From [Clostridium] saccharolyticum WM1 (lineage in GTDB: Bacteria; Bacillota; Clostridia; Lachnospirales; Lachnospiraceae), in contig NC_014376.1 in assembly GCF_000144625.1 (NCBI RefSeq), forward strand, positions 3,930,501 through 3,994,500: DNA of 64,000 bases, written 5' to 3'. The translations under genes and the position numbers were made by a program. Of this stretch, positions 53,539 to 61,176 are shown piece by piece (position 1 is the first letter of the stretch; every line of letters begins with the position of its first letter). The notes under the pieces are model-generated. The model was not told the DNA's origin and did not search any database. It saw only the letters and a list, made by a program, of their open reading frames with translations.

Positions 53539-54753
53539 CTATTCTGCATCCCACAGTGTAAAGGTATCCTCTAATATACCCGCCAGTTCATCCGGTCGGT
53601 TATACTTAGCTTTTGCATAAATGTCCATCGTTATCTTGCTGTTCTCATGACCGGCAAGATATTGAACTGTTTTAGGATCAACCGATGCGTGAATAAGATT
53701 TGTAATATAAGTATGCCGCAGCAAATGTGGTGTCACTTCAAAGTCTAAGCTATAAACCACCTTTCCATTATGCGCAGCTCTTTCGCCCAGCACCGGTTTC
53801 ACCGTATGCTTCACTCGTTTTCCATTCTCATAACGGTAGTAGCTCCGTTCCTTTACAGTTCTGGTCACAATATACTGCCAGAGCCTCTTAAACTGCGTAT
53901 ATGAAAGCGGTTCACCCTCGCTGTTTGCAACAACATAGTCTGATGTGGAATTCTCCTTTGCTTCTCTCAGGCATTTCGCCAGGCAATCAGGAAGCGGTAC
54001 ATCTCGATGAGCAGCCTTTGTTTTCAGTTCAGACATTATTACCGGTCGATTGTGCTCTGTATGCCAAGCTCTGCACACTGTCAAATACGGTGCTGCTTCA
54101 TCCAGAAAAACTGAATCCCACTGTAATGCAAGAATTTCTTCTCGCCGAAGCCCCGCATACAGACCAAGCATCACAAATACATACGGTGGTAATCCTCTTA
54201 TCGCATCCAGCAATCTCTCCACCTGATCATCAGTCAAAGGGTTTTTCTCTTTTTGAGGAACGCCCCCGTTCTTTCCAGACAAATAAATTGTAGGATTGTC
54301 CTGAATCACTTTGCTTTCCTTTGCCGCCGCAAAAATGCTCTTATAAAGTATATTGACCGATTTGTACACAGACGCTGATTTTTTGGATACCGGAACCAGT
54401 GCCAGACGAATATCATCCGCTGTAACATCTGCTATATTCATATGACCCAGAGGCTTTATAATATGCCGGTTTACTTTCGATGTGTAATCCGTCAACGTAG
54501 TGGCTCTTACCTGTGCGGATTGTAACAACAGCCACTTTTCGCAATACTCCTTTACTGTGGGGGATGATCTGCGAAATGTATTATCCTCAATCTGCTCTCT
54601 CGCTTCGAGCACCTTATCATATAATTCTTCACGGGTTCTGCCATACAACGCCACCCGCTTTCCATCAGCATCCTCAATTCGAGTCCGGTAATATTCCTTA
54701 CCCGCCATGATGACGGTTCCGTACTGAGGAATCGCATATCTTTTTCTTGCCAT
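53539..54753 (-). CDS. tyrosine-type site-specific integrase 2
   Basis: A 404-residue paralogue of the adjacent integrase: PTVKEYCEKWLLLQSAQ core-binding region, catalytic Arg in GLYAGLRREEILALQWD, HLLRHTYITN and Tyr in KITMDIYAKAKY, all intact. Start at 54753 follows GGAGG with 8-base spacing; an in-frame extension of 21 codons has no site. Excisionase lies 60 bases upstream. Which of the two acts on the element's own attachment site cannot be told. Confidence 0.93.
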   Translation of the reverse strand: MARKRYAIPQYGTVIMAGKEYYRTRIEDADGKRVALYGRTREELYDKVLEAREQIEDNTFRRSSPTVKEYCEKWLLLQSAQVRATTLTDYTSKVNRHIIKPLGHMNIADVTADDIRLALVPVSKKSASVYKSVNILYKSIFAAAKESKVIQDNPTIYLSGKNGGVPQKEKNPLTDDQVERLLDAIRGLPPYVFVMLGLYAGLRREEILALQWDSVFLDEAAPYLTVCRAWHTEHNRPVIMSELKTKAAHRDVPLPDCLAKCLREAKENSTSDYVVANSEGEPLSYTQFKRLWQYIVTRTVKERSYYRYENGKRVKHTVKPVLGERAAHNGKVVYSLDFEVTPHLLRHTYITNLIHASVDPKTVQYLAGHENSKITMDIYAKAKYNRPDELAGILEDTFTLWDAE

Positions 54754-54812
54754 CTTCGACACCTCCAAACTTTTAGCTGATATATTCATTATTGCGAATA
54801 ACCTGCCAATAC

Positions 54813-55061
54813 TCAACGATGTCGAATTTCGCTCCTGGCTGTTCTCTTCTTTCGGAACGTCGGATTGTTATCCTTCGGCCTTGCACGATGTGTAGACCTT
54901 GCAATATACTCCTGAAGTCCAACTTCAGTAAAATAAACACAGCCATTCTCAACATACTGAACGTAAGTGATCAGCCCTTCCATTCTTGCATGATCCAAGG
55001 TGTCCAGGCTAATCCCCAACATCTCAGCGGCTTCTTTACGCTTAATCAATTTATCCACCAT
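54813..55061 (-). CDS. excisionase / MerR-like HTH protein
   Basis: An 82-residue winged-helix protein of the excisionase family: LIKRKEAAEMLGISLDTLDH (about 5-24) is the DNA-binding helix-turn-helix, followed by a wing and a basic tail (RPKDNNPTFRKKRTARSE). It probably directs excision with the integrases downstream. The ATG at 55061 has AAGGAAGTG upstream and lies inside the end of the MazF gene (11-base overlap), so the two are coupled. Confidence 0.8.
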   Translation of the reverse strand: MVDKLIKRKEAAEMLGISLDTLDHARMEGLITYVQYVENGCVYFTEVGLQEYIARSTHRARPKDNNPTFRKKRTARSEIRHR

Positions 55062-55473
55062 CAAAATTCACTTCCTTTCGGCATTTGCCTTGTCTTTTTT
55101 TCTCCGCCTGTTCCGGAATATAATATCCAAGCTGCACTTTCACAGCTTCATCAATTCCGCGCATCTGTCCCTTACTTACCTTGCCGAGATACCGAATCAC
55201 ACAGGTCTTATCACATGTATCAAGCTGCTCCGCCAATACCATCGAAGATCTTGCCAGCCCTTTTGCCTTCCGAAGGAAATAATGTGTTGGCTGGCTTCTT
55301 TTCTTTTGAATCTTCGTTGTCAGAGGAGCAACCGTAATCGTCGGCGAATAAAAGTTGCCGACATCGTTCTGAAGAACCACTACCGGACGAACACCGCCCT
55401 GCTTTGATCCTATCGGAACACCAAGATTGGCAAGGTAAATATCTCCTCGCCGGTAAACCCAGTTTTCTTTCAT
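55051..55473 (-). CDS. PemK/MazF-family toxin
   Basis: A 140-residue MazF-like endoribonuclease: YRRGDIYLANLGVPIGSKQG with GVRPVVVLQNDVGN (catalytic Arg and the beta-barrel core) and TITVAPLTTK. The C-terminal MRGIDEAVKVQLG helix is usual. No MazE/PemI antitoxin is adjacent: the gene upstream is 470 bases away and the next is excisionase. It may be a solitary MazF whose product regulates element mRNA, or the antitoxin may be unrecognised. GGAGG seven bases before the ATG. Confidence 0.85.
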   Translation of the reverse strand: MKENWVYRRGDIYLANLGVPIGSKQGGVRPVVVLQNDVGNFYSPTITVAPLTTKIQKKRSQPTHYFLRKAKGLARSSMVLAEQLDTCDKTCVIRYLGKVSKGQMRGIDEAVKVQLGYYIPEQAEKKRQGKCRKEVNFDGG

Positions 55474-55945
55474 CTGGTTGCCTCCAATCCCATAATCATC
55501 TATGGATAAAAGCTGACAGAAAATAATACAACTGCTTTATTCTGACAGCTTTTCTTAAAATATGGTTTCTCTGTACTTTTTCTTGGCACCCCAGAGATCG
55601 GGGATTTCTCACAAGCGGCAGTGTGCTTCACTGCTCCATTGGAATTTAACCATCCCGCCTTCTTTATGGCCGGACCGCGAATTACGGAAGTATCATTGTC
55701 CCTGACAGGCTTTTACACCACCGTCGGTTGCAATCCGACATTTGCTGCTGCGATTCCGCTTCGCCCCTGTTGGGCATCATGGCGTGCAGTCGAAGGCTCG
55801 TTCTGTCAGTAATGTACTTGGAGAATGAGTATTCAATTTTCATAGTTCATCAGCCTTGTTGCCTTAGCTGTAAAGTAAGTATAAAAGAATGCGGTTTTAC
55901 ATAACACGCCGGAAACTGCGACTTTGCCCACCTAATTTTGCGAGT
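55474..55945. other. unexplained intergenic region before mazF
   Basis: No supported gene. An inverted repeat AAAAGCTGACAGAA (55508-55521) with TTCTGACAGCTTTT (55540-55553, one mismatch) lies just upstream of mazF. The middle part (about 55570-55815) is G+C-richer and has many short self-complementary blocks (for example CCCCAGAGATCGGGG). Open frames here look like chance translations. A structured RNA or an old gene relic is possible. Confidence 0.5.
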
Positions 55946-56227
55946 TCACATCAGTGCTTCCTGAAGCTGCGTAATGGCATCCTGCACTCTCTTTTTCAAC
56001 GCATCCACATCCTGTCTCTTGCCAATGATCAGATAATCCAGCGTTACTCCAAAGAATTCCGAAAACAGAATCATGTCGTTATAAGATGCCGATATTACTC
56101 CGCGTTCAATTTTTGAAATGCGTTTTGCATCAATATCAATCGCCTCAGCCAGAGCCTCCTGCGTATACCCTTTTGATTTGCGCAGCTCCTGAATTCTTGC
56201 TCCACATACATGCTGATCGTAATACAT
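55946..56227 (-). CDS. XRE-family HTH regulator
   Basis: A 93-residue Cro/CI-type protein: RIQELRKSKGYTQEALAEAI and DAKRISKIERGVISASY form the helix-turn-helix (about 11-60), then FSEFFGVTLDYLI and a helical tail. Start at 56227 follows AGGAG; a longer in-frame extension crosses a terminator-like hairpin. Likely represses genes of the element and pairs functionally with the ImmA/IrrE protease encoded upstream (56703-57434). Confidence 0.85.
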   Translation of the reverse strand: MYYDQHVCGARIQELRKSKGYTQEALAEAIDIDAKRISKIERGVISASYNDMILFSEFFGVTLDYLIIGKRQDVDALKKRVQDAITQLQEALM

Positions 56228-56275
56228 ACGTTTCTCCTTCCGCACAGCCGGTACAGAACCGGACCAGCGGAAGGT

Positions 56276-56392
56276 CAAAAAAGGAGCCGCATGACGGTGA
56301 AGAAAAAATCCTGTGCCGATAAAACAGAACATGGGGTATCCCATAATTCTGTCTCATGCGGCATTCGGAAGACTTCGCCTGTCAGCGGCTCC
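56276..56392 (-). terminator. terminator with two alternative 5' arms
   Basis: On the minus strand the 3' arm TCATGCGGCTCC (56283-56294) is followed by TTTTTT. It can pair with GCCGCATGA (56354-56362) or, overlapping, with GGAGCCGC (56385-56392). An inner ATGGG/CCCAT hairpin lies between. It separates the zinc-ribbon gene from the XRE regulator and could be a regulated attenuator. Confidence 0.5.
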
Positions 56393-56445
56393 ACAGCACA
56401 GCTATGACTTATAAAATTGTGTTAATAGGGTTATTTATTGTCATC

Positions 56446-56706
56446 TCAACCATTCAGAGACGAATAGTAGAGCTGCAATCTCCGTAATCTTCTCATCTCC
56501 AAAACATTGAAGACGGTCTCACGTCCGCAGGCCTTGCATTTGGTCTGCACATGTCCTCTGGTATCCTCAAAGACGATGATTGAATTATGTCGGCAATAAG
56601 GACACCTGACAGTCCTGGGCTTTTGGGAAGCGATTGCATCCTTTGCCCGGATGATTTTAATCTGCATTTCCGCAGATGGTTCCGATACTCTGATATTCCT
56701 GCTCAT
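56446..56706 (-). CDS. small zinc-ribbon protein
   Basis: An 86-residue protein with CPYC (about 36) and CKAC (about 58) pairs forming a zinc ribbon, and a basic C-terminal helix (EMRRLRRLQLYY). Probably a DNA- or protein-binding accessory of the element; exact family not recognised. ATG at 56706 overlaps the stop of the ImmA/IrrE gene (ATGA) and has GGAGG seven bases upstream, so it is co-translated with it. Confidence 0.7.
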   Translation of the reverse strand: MSRNIRVSEPSAEMQIKIIRAKDAIASQKPRTVRCPYCRHNSIIVFEDTRGHVQTKCKACGRETVFNVLEMRRLRRLQLYYSSLNG

Positions 56707-57434
56707 GGCCACACCTCCAATGGATCACGATATTCATAATCCTTTTTCCGGTTCAGATAGCCAAGTTGTTCCAAGCGGATAGCTGCTGCTGATCTCGAAA
56801 CACCAAAGACACCACAGAAAGTATCTATCTTCACCTGGTCACTGTCGTAAAAACGCCATCCATAACAGGTCAGAGGCTTTCTGCTGTTAATGAACCACAT
56901 CGCCCGATCTACTTCTGACTGAGGCATCAGAATGGCAGCTCCCAGCGTATTGGCCTGCCATTCGTTCCAATCTTCCTGCGTTCTCAGGACGCGGGAACCA
57001 TTTCCCCGCGCTTCCGGTCTCTTATGGCAGGCTATCTTTCGGTCATCGGAATCCAGCTGAAACAGTATCTGGTGAGCGCACTCATGCGCCAGCGTAAATC
57101 TGCGTTTTCCGCAGAGTTTCCGAATATTCGCTGGTTCAATGAAACTCTTGTCCAGAACCACATCATTGGTTTTCAGGAAGATGCTCCTCTGATTTCCATC
57201 AATCTCTATCTGATATTCTGTATCCACATACGCGGTCAGACCATAGATGCTTCCGTCCGAGGACAACTTTTGAAATGACACCTTCAGGTTCAGATAATCG
57301 GATGCAAACTGGTCAATGGGTGTCGGAAGTGCGAATCTTGCCGGATCATCTGCTTCGCTGCCGAAAAAGGACTTTTGAAAATCTCTTATCACTGCAACAG
57401 CGATTTCTTCTATGTTTTTCTGCGAAAGGATCAT
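56703..57434 (-). CDS. ImmA/IrrE-family metallopeptidase 1
   Basis: A 243-residue zinc protease: FTLAHECAHQIL (HExxH, about residue 117) and a downstream Glu in WNEWQANTLGAAILMP, followed by a C-terminal winged-helix-like part (DTFCGVFGVSRSAAAIRL). ImmA/IrrE proteins cleave HTH repressors to induce mobile elements or stress genes. The likely target is the XRE regulator at 55946. ATGA overlaps on both sides couple it to the 86-residue gene and the zinc-ribbon gene. Confidence 0.88.
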   Translation of the reverse strand: MILSQKNIEEIAVAVIRDFQKSFFGSEADDPARFALPTPIDQFASDYLNLKVSFQKLSSDGSIYGLTAYVDTEYQIEIDGNQRSIFLKTNDVVLDKSFIEPANIRKLCGKRRFTLAHECAHQILFQLDSDDRKIACHKRPEARGNGSRVLRTQEDWNEWQANTLGAAILMPQSEVDRAMWFINSRKPLTCYGWRFYDSDQVKIDTFCGVFGVSRSAAAIRLEQLGYLNRKKDYEYRDPLEVWP

Positions 57435-57691
57435 AGGCACGGCTCCTTTGCTTCAACGAACCATTTTTCATCTTCGTTGTACAGGAAACTCTCATGCCCA
57501 CCGATCATGACCGTATAGCGGATTCCGCAGCCACCCACCTTCGTGGAAGCAGCCCGACACTTATGCTTCAATCGGTCGATCTCATACACCCGTCCGTCAA
57601 TCCACCGAATCAGACGCGGACGGATATTTCCCTCTGCATCCACATCTAAATTCACAGGTACATATACTTTTCTACATTTCTGTTCCGACAT
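57431..57691 (-). CDS. small protein encoded next to DinB
   Basis: An 86-residue protein: VYVPVNLDVDAEGNIRPRLI, WIDGRVYEIDRLKHKCRA and a KWFVEAK end. The plan of a short beta-rich protein with RPxxIRWxDGRxYxI resembles small proteins encoded beside DinB/ImuB-type polymerases in other Gram-positives. Function unknown. GGAGGAG before the ATG; coupled to ImmA/IrrE by an ATGA overlap. The DinB gene ends 81 bases upstream. Confidence 0.65.
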   Translation of the reverse strand: MSEQKCRKVYVPVNLDVDAEGNIRPRLIRWIDGRVYEIDRLKHKCRAASTKVGGCGIRYTVMIGGHESFLYNEDEKWFVEAKEPCL

Positions 57692-57772
57692 ATTCTACGC
57701 TCCTCCTCTGTAAACCGGCGAATGTGTTGACTTCTTTTAGCAAAGAACTCACCAGATTCTGCCGGTGCTGTA

Positions 57773-59009
57773 TTAACCAATCATTCCTGTCGGCATAACC
57801 AAATCCACTTTTCGCTCTGTCGGCATCTTGCTTTTCTGAAAAAGTACCCCATTTTTAATCGCATCTTTCCCGAATCGGAATCGAATCTGCTCAATCGCTG
57901 CGTCCAAGCGTTCCTGGCGATCCAGTGATTTCACATCAGTGAATAGGTCGTATTGTATCGGACAATCCTCTTCAAACAGGTTGATTGCCCGAACTGTCAC
58001 CGAACGAATCGGGTGTTCCCACTGATAATTCTTATCAAACAGAGCAAATGCGGTTTTCGCCAGATAGGTGGGGCTTTGTGTCGGAATGCTAATCCGGCAC
58101 TGCCACTCCTTCGTGAAAAGCTCATTGTTGCGGATGGAAATCGCTATTCCGCCCGCTTTTCTTCTTATGTGTTCGTAGCTTGGTTCCAATCTCCTGCACC
58201 AGCTCCAGCATGACACACCAGACTTCGGCGTTATTCTCCAAATCCTGCATGGTCGTTATCCCGTGTCCGATGCTCTTTACCGGAGAAACATAATCGGAAA
58301 GCATAACCGGCGAATCATCCAGCCCATTGGCATATTTCTTAATCGCCAGTCCATTCTTTCCAAGGCGGCACTTCAAGAAATCATCCGATGTTGCAGCAAG
58401 CTCTCCAATGGTATGAATCCCATAACCGGATAGAACCTTCTCGGTCGCTCTGCCGACTCCAAGCAAGTCAGAGGCAGGAAGACACCAAATCTTCTCACGG
58501 AATGAATCTGCTTCGATGCAGGTAATCGCATCCGGCTTTTTCATATCCGACCCAAGCTTGGCAAAAATCTTGTTGAAGCTCACTCCTGCGGAAATCGTAA
58601 GGCCCAGTTCAAACTTAACGGTTCTGCGAATCTCATCTGCGATTTCAAATCCAGTTCCCATGCAGCCGCTTCCGGTCACATCCAGCCAGCATTCGTCCAT
58701 CCCGTAAGGTTCAATCTGGTCAGTATAACGACCGTATATCTCACGGGCTAATTTTGAAAACTTCATATATTGCTCATAATGCGGCTTCACGATCACAAGA
58801 TCCTGGCACTTCTGTTTTGCCTGCCAGATTGCCTCTCCCGTGGAAACGCCAAACGCCTTTGCTGCATAGTTCTTCGCAAGTACGATACCATGCCGTTCCT
58901 CCACAGAACCACACACTGCCACCGGCTTGTTCTTCAGTTCCGGGTTCAGCATACACTCAACAGAAGCATAGAAATTATTCATATCACAGTGAAGAATCAC
59001 TCTTTGCAT
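57773..59009 (-). pseudogene. dinB: frameshifted Y-family DNA polymerase (DinB/UmuC)
   Basis: Translesion polymerase with catalytic Asp in HCDMNNFYASVE (about 8), YGMDECWLDVTGSG (Asp/Glu about 103) and ISAGVSFNKIFAKLGSDMKK. The frame is intact from 59009 to about 58161, then shifts at an AAAA run (58157-58160). Removing one A joins LRTHKKK to AGGIAISIRNNE and the normal C-terminal little-finger domain to 57773. As written the first frame ends at 58122, so only the palm, fingers and thumb are made. It may be a true inactivation, phase variation, or a sequencing error in the homopolymer. Confidence 0.8.
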
Positions 59010-59062
59010 CCCGTATTCCTCCTCTCCGTTCGTGAAAACACGAACAACTTTTCACGAACGCA

Positions 59063-59091
59063 TTGACACACAGCATTTCTTGTGATACTAT
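59063..59091 (+). promoter_or_regulatory. promoter of the XRE repressor/ImmA operon
   Basis: TTGACA (59063-59068), 17-base spacer, TACTAT (59086-59091), with TATAAT nearby in an alternative register. CACGAA half-sites flank it, so the repressor probably autoregulates. Confidence 0.6.
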
Positions 59092-59125
59092 AATTACACG
59101 AATTGTATTTCGTGTTTTCATCGTC

Positions 59126-59154
59126 ATTATAGCAAGCACAATTTTTCGTGTCAA
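59126..59154 (-). promoter_or_regulatory. promoter of dinB
   Basis: Minus strand: TTGACA (59149-59154), 17-base spacer, TATAAT (59126-59131), full consensus. A TTCGTG half-site (59145-59150) overlaps the -35, and ACACGAA-N6-TTCGTGT covers the transcript start, consistent with tight repression. Confidence 0.75.
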
Positions 59155-59210
59155 TAGATTTTTATGAAAAAGTGTTCGTGTTCGTCATCAAAAAAGAAAG
59201 AGGTATTCCT

Positions 59211-59627
59211 ATGGTCTTCAAAGAAAGGTTGAAAGAAAAAAGAACAGAAGCCAATTTAACTCAGGTAGAACTTGCAGAGAAGGCCGGTGTAACCGCCCGC
59301 ACAATTCAGAATTATGAGCTTGGCAGCCGCAAACCATCCAATATGGTCACGATCCAGAAGATTGCAGATGCGCTGAATACTACTACCGAGTACCTGCTGG
59401 GAAGCAGCGGCACCTATGTCGTAGAAGCTCATGAAAAAGGCGGCGCAAAAGCAGCGAAAGATATTGAAGAACTGGTCAGCGAGGTGACCGGTATGTTCGC
59501 TGGCGGCGAATTAAGCGAAGATGCCATCGAAGGAGCTTATAAAGCTCTGACCGATGCCTACTGGATTGCCAAAGAGAACAATAAAAAATACGCCCCGAAA
59601 ACGAGGCGTAAAAAATCCGATCAGTGA
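59211..59627 (+). CDS. XRE-family repressor of the dinB switch
   Basis: A 138-residue regulator with an N-terminal Cro/CI helix-turn-helix (FKERLKEKRTEANLTQVELA, GVTARTIQNYELGSRKPSN; about 2-60) and a helical C-terminal part (DIEELVSEVTGMFAGGELSE) probably for dimerisation. Start at 59211 follows AAAGAGG; in-frame codons upstream (to 59148) are not preceded by a site. It shares the control region with dinB and is followed by an ImmA/IrrE protease, so it is probably cleaved or sequestered on DNA damage. Confidence 0.87.
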   Translation: MVFKERLKEKRTEANLTQVELAEKAGVTARTIQNYELGSRKPSNMVTIQKIADALNTTTEYLLGSSGTYVVEAHEKGGAKAAKDIEELVSEVTGMFAGGELSEDAIEGAYKALTDAYWIAKENNKKYAPKTRRKKSDQ

Positions 59628-59672
59628 TATTTATCGTACACACTTTTCGCTATACTGTAAACTGGAGGTGGT

Positions 59673-60185
59673 ATGATGAATGCGGAACAGCTTTCACGGG
59701 TCGGTGAGAAACTGGTAAAACGCTGCGGTTCCAGAGACCCTTTTGAAATTGCAAGGCAGCTTGGTATCAATGTCATGCTTTGCGAAAATTTTGGTTCCCT
59801 GAAGGGAATGTACCGGGTAATTAAGCGGAATCGCTTTATTTTCCTGAATAACAGTCTGGATGAAAATATGCTGCGCATCGTGTGCGCACATGAATTAGGG
59901 CATGACCAGCTTCACCGGAATATGGCGAAAACCACCCCGATTCATGAGTTCATGCTCTATGACATGAAATCCAAACCGGAATATGAAGCCAACATCGTAG
60001 CAGCGGAGATTCTGATGGACAGCGATGAAGTTCTTCGCTACATCTATGAGTATGGATATACAGCCGAGCAGATCGCCAGTGCGATGTCCACCGACATCAA
60101 TCTGGTTGCGCTGAAGGTAGCACACCTGGCCACACTTGGATATAATCTGCACGCACTGGAACATAAAAGCAATTTTTTGAAATAA
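59673..60185 (+). CDS. ImmA/IrrE-family metallopeptidase 2
   Basis: A 170-residue zinc protease with VCAHELGHDQLH (HExxH, about residue 71) and a downstream Glu in EYEANIVAAEILM. The N-terminal GSRDPFEIARQLGINVML and the short C-terminal winged helix are usual for phage/ICE anti-repressors. It sits 45 bases behind the XRE repressor, its probable substrate. GGAGG lies just before two ATGs (59673, 59676). A terminator follows at 60195-60222. Confidence 0.88.
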   Translation: MMNAEQLSRVGEKLVKRCGSRDPFEIARQLGINVMLCENFGSLKGMYRVIKRNRFIFLNNSLDENMLRIVCAHELGHDQLHRNMAKTTPIHEFMLYDMKSKPEYEANIVAAEILMDSDEVLRYIYEYGYTAEQIASAMSTDINLVALKVAHLATLGYNLHALEHKSNFLK

Positions 60186-60194
60186 CGTACCTTC

Positions 60195-60222
60195 GAGGAG
60201 CCTTAACCGGCTCCTCTTTTTT
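60195..60222 (+). terminator. intrinsic terminator after ImmA/IrrE 2
   Basis: GAGGAGCC (60195-60202) pairs with GGCTCCTC (60209-60216), followed by TTTTTT. Confidence 0.9.
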
Positions 60223-60228
60223 GTTGCA

Positions 60229-60255
60229 AATTGTGCAGATGCCGTCTGCACAATT
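60229..60255. repeat. interrupted palindrome TTGTGCA-N9-TGCACAA, copy 1
   Basis: AATTGTGCAGA (60229-60239) pairs perfectly with TCTGCACAATT (60245-60255). It lies at the 3' end of the minus-strand defence gene cluster. The core (60231-60253) has the same arms and the same 9-base spacing as the palindrome at 61117-61139. Confidence 0.8.
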
Positions 60256-60256
60256 A

Positions 60257-60688
60257 TCAGCCTAACATCTGCATGTGATAGAGCTTAACTTTTTCCTCGA
60301 ACGGAAGTCCCGGATCAATGCCGACTTCTTCCCACATCACACCATACGGTGCGCCGCCATCTGTATATCCAGCGATAAAAGCAAAACGACCATCGCAGTC
60401 CTTATACAGTTCTGCCAGCCGCTCCCGTTCCTTCGCTTCCCGCTCCATTCTCCGCTGCCGGAGCCGCTGTTCTTCGGCCCGTTTAATCTGGTCAAGCTGC
60501 TCCTGTGTATAATTGACCCCCAGCTCCTGCAAATCTTTAGCAGCCGTCACAGCATCCACATGAAAGCGTTCCCGATAATGCTTGTTCATCTTTTTCGGTG
60601 AGCCGGTATAGGTGAGCAGCCACTGCTTGCCTTTTCGGAGGCGGGCTTCCTTTCGCTCAGCCGTCGTCAGTTTCTTTTTCTTTGCCAT
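60257..60688 (-). CDS. coiled-coil protein of unknown function
   Basis: A 143-residue protein. A basic N-terminus (MAKKKKLTTAERKEARLRKG) leads to a charged helix (about 60-95, rich in Glu/Arg, probably coiled coil) and a conserved-looking end FAFIAGYTDGGAPYGVMWEE. No family name recognised; the GYTxGGxPYGVxWEE element looks like a conserved binding patch. It overlaps the YjbR-like gene by 32 bases, and the pair sits between two matching palindromes. Confidence 0.6.
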   Translation of the reverse strand: MAKKKKLTTAERKEARLRKGKQWLLTYTGSPKKMNKHYRERFHVDAVTAAKDLQELGVNYTQEQLDQIKRAEEQRLRQRRMEREAKERERLAELYKDCDGRFAFIAGYTDGGAPYGVMWEEVGIDPGLPFEEKVKLYHMQMLG

Positions 60689-61085
60689 TTGCGGAATCTC
60701 CCGGATTTTTTGCTGATAATTTTGAGTTGCGCTTTTTCGGTGCTGTCAGCTCATAGCTCAAAGAAAGCAGGTCTTTGATGGCATCATCCAGCTCCGGTTT
60801 GCCAAGCTGAATACTGAGCCATTTTTCCTTATTCATGTGATAGGCCGGAAAATAGCCATCCTGCCCACGCAGAGAGCCAATCAGCAACGGATCACTTTTC
60901 ACATTAAGGACATCAACGATGCCTGCCTCCGGCAATCCCAACTTATCAGCAGATACTTCCAGAACCACACCATACCATTTGTTATTATCGTTGTGCCGCA
61001 GCACAGCATTCCAGTCATGCCAGGGGTATTCCGGCTCTGTGCCGTACTGCTGACGTATCCATGTAAATAATTCTTGTCGTGTCAC
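60657..61085 (-). CDS. MmcQ/YjbR-family protein
   Basis: A 142-residue member of the YjbR (double-wing DNA-binding-like fold) family: MTRQELFTWIRQQYGTEPEY at the start, NAVLRHNDNNKWYGVVLEV, DVLNVKSDPLLIGSLRG and the AYHMNKEKWLSIQLG motif. The C-terminus adds a charged, probably flexible tail (about 120-142). A GTG at 61085 is taken as start because family members begin MTRQEL. The role in the element is unknown. Confidence 0.8.
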   Translation of the reverse strand: MTRQELFTWIRQQYGTEPEYPWHDWNAVLRHNDNNKWYGVVLEVSADKLGLPEAGIVDVLNVKSDPLLIGSLRGQDGYFPAYHMNKEKWLSIQLGKPELDDAIKDLLSLSYELTAPKKRNSKLSAKNPGDSANGKEKETDDG

Positions 61086-61115
61086 TCCATCGCTTCCCAA
61101 CTATTTTATGTGTGG

Positions 61116-61140
61116 TTTGTGCAACGACCTGTTGCACAAA
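61116..61140. repeat. interrupted palindrome TTGTGCA-N9-TGCACAA, copy 2
   Basis: TTTGTGCAAC (61116-61125) pairs perfectly with GTTGCACAAA (61131-61140) across GACCT. Core arms and spacing match copy 1 (60231-60253). It lies between the YjbR-like gene and the 103-residue gene. Confidence 0.8.
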
Positions 61141-61176
61141 TTCTTGCCTCAGATAACTCTCCGCAATGCATTCATA

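Larger units (their letters stand above)
59028..59186. promoter_or_regulatory. dinB/HTH control region: operator half-sites and facing promoters
   Basis: Half-sites TTCGTG or CACGAA occur at 59029, 59039, 59053, 59097, 59109, 59145 and 59175. They include GTTCGTG-AAAA-CACGAAC (59028-59045) and ACACGAA-N6-TTCGTGT (59096-59115). Plus promoter: TTGACA 59063-59068, 17-base spacer, TACTAT 59086-59091. Minus promoter: TTGACA 59149-59154, 17-base spacer, TATAAT 59126-59131. The promoters face each other, so each transcript runs through the other promoter. The HTH protein is the likely binder. Confidence 0.75.

Noticed and set aside
55621..55812. 63-codon plus-strand frame in the region before mazF.
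   Set aside because: No ribosome site and a Trp/Cys/Pro-rich translation without domain logic; looks like a chance frame over a possible structured element.
59028..59045. LexA SOS box in the dinB control region.
   Set aside because: The arms read GTTCGTG ... CACGAAC, the reverse order of the Gram-positive LexA box GAAC-N4-GTTC; it fits a dedicated HTH operator instead.
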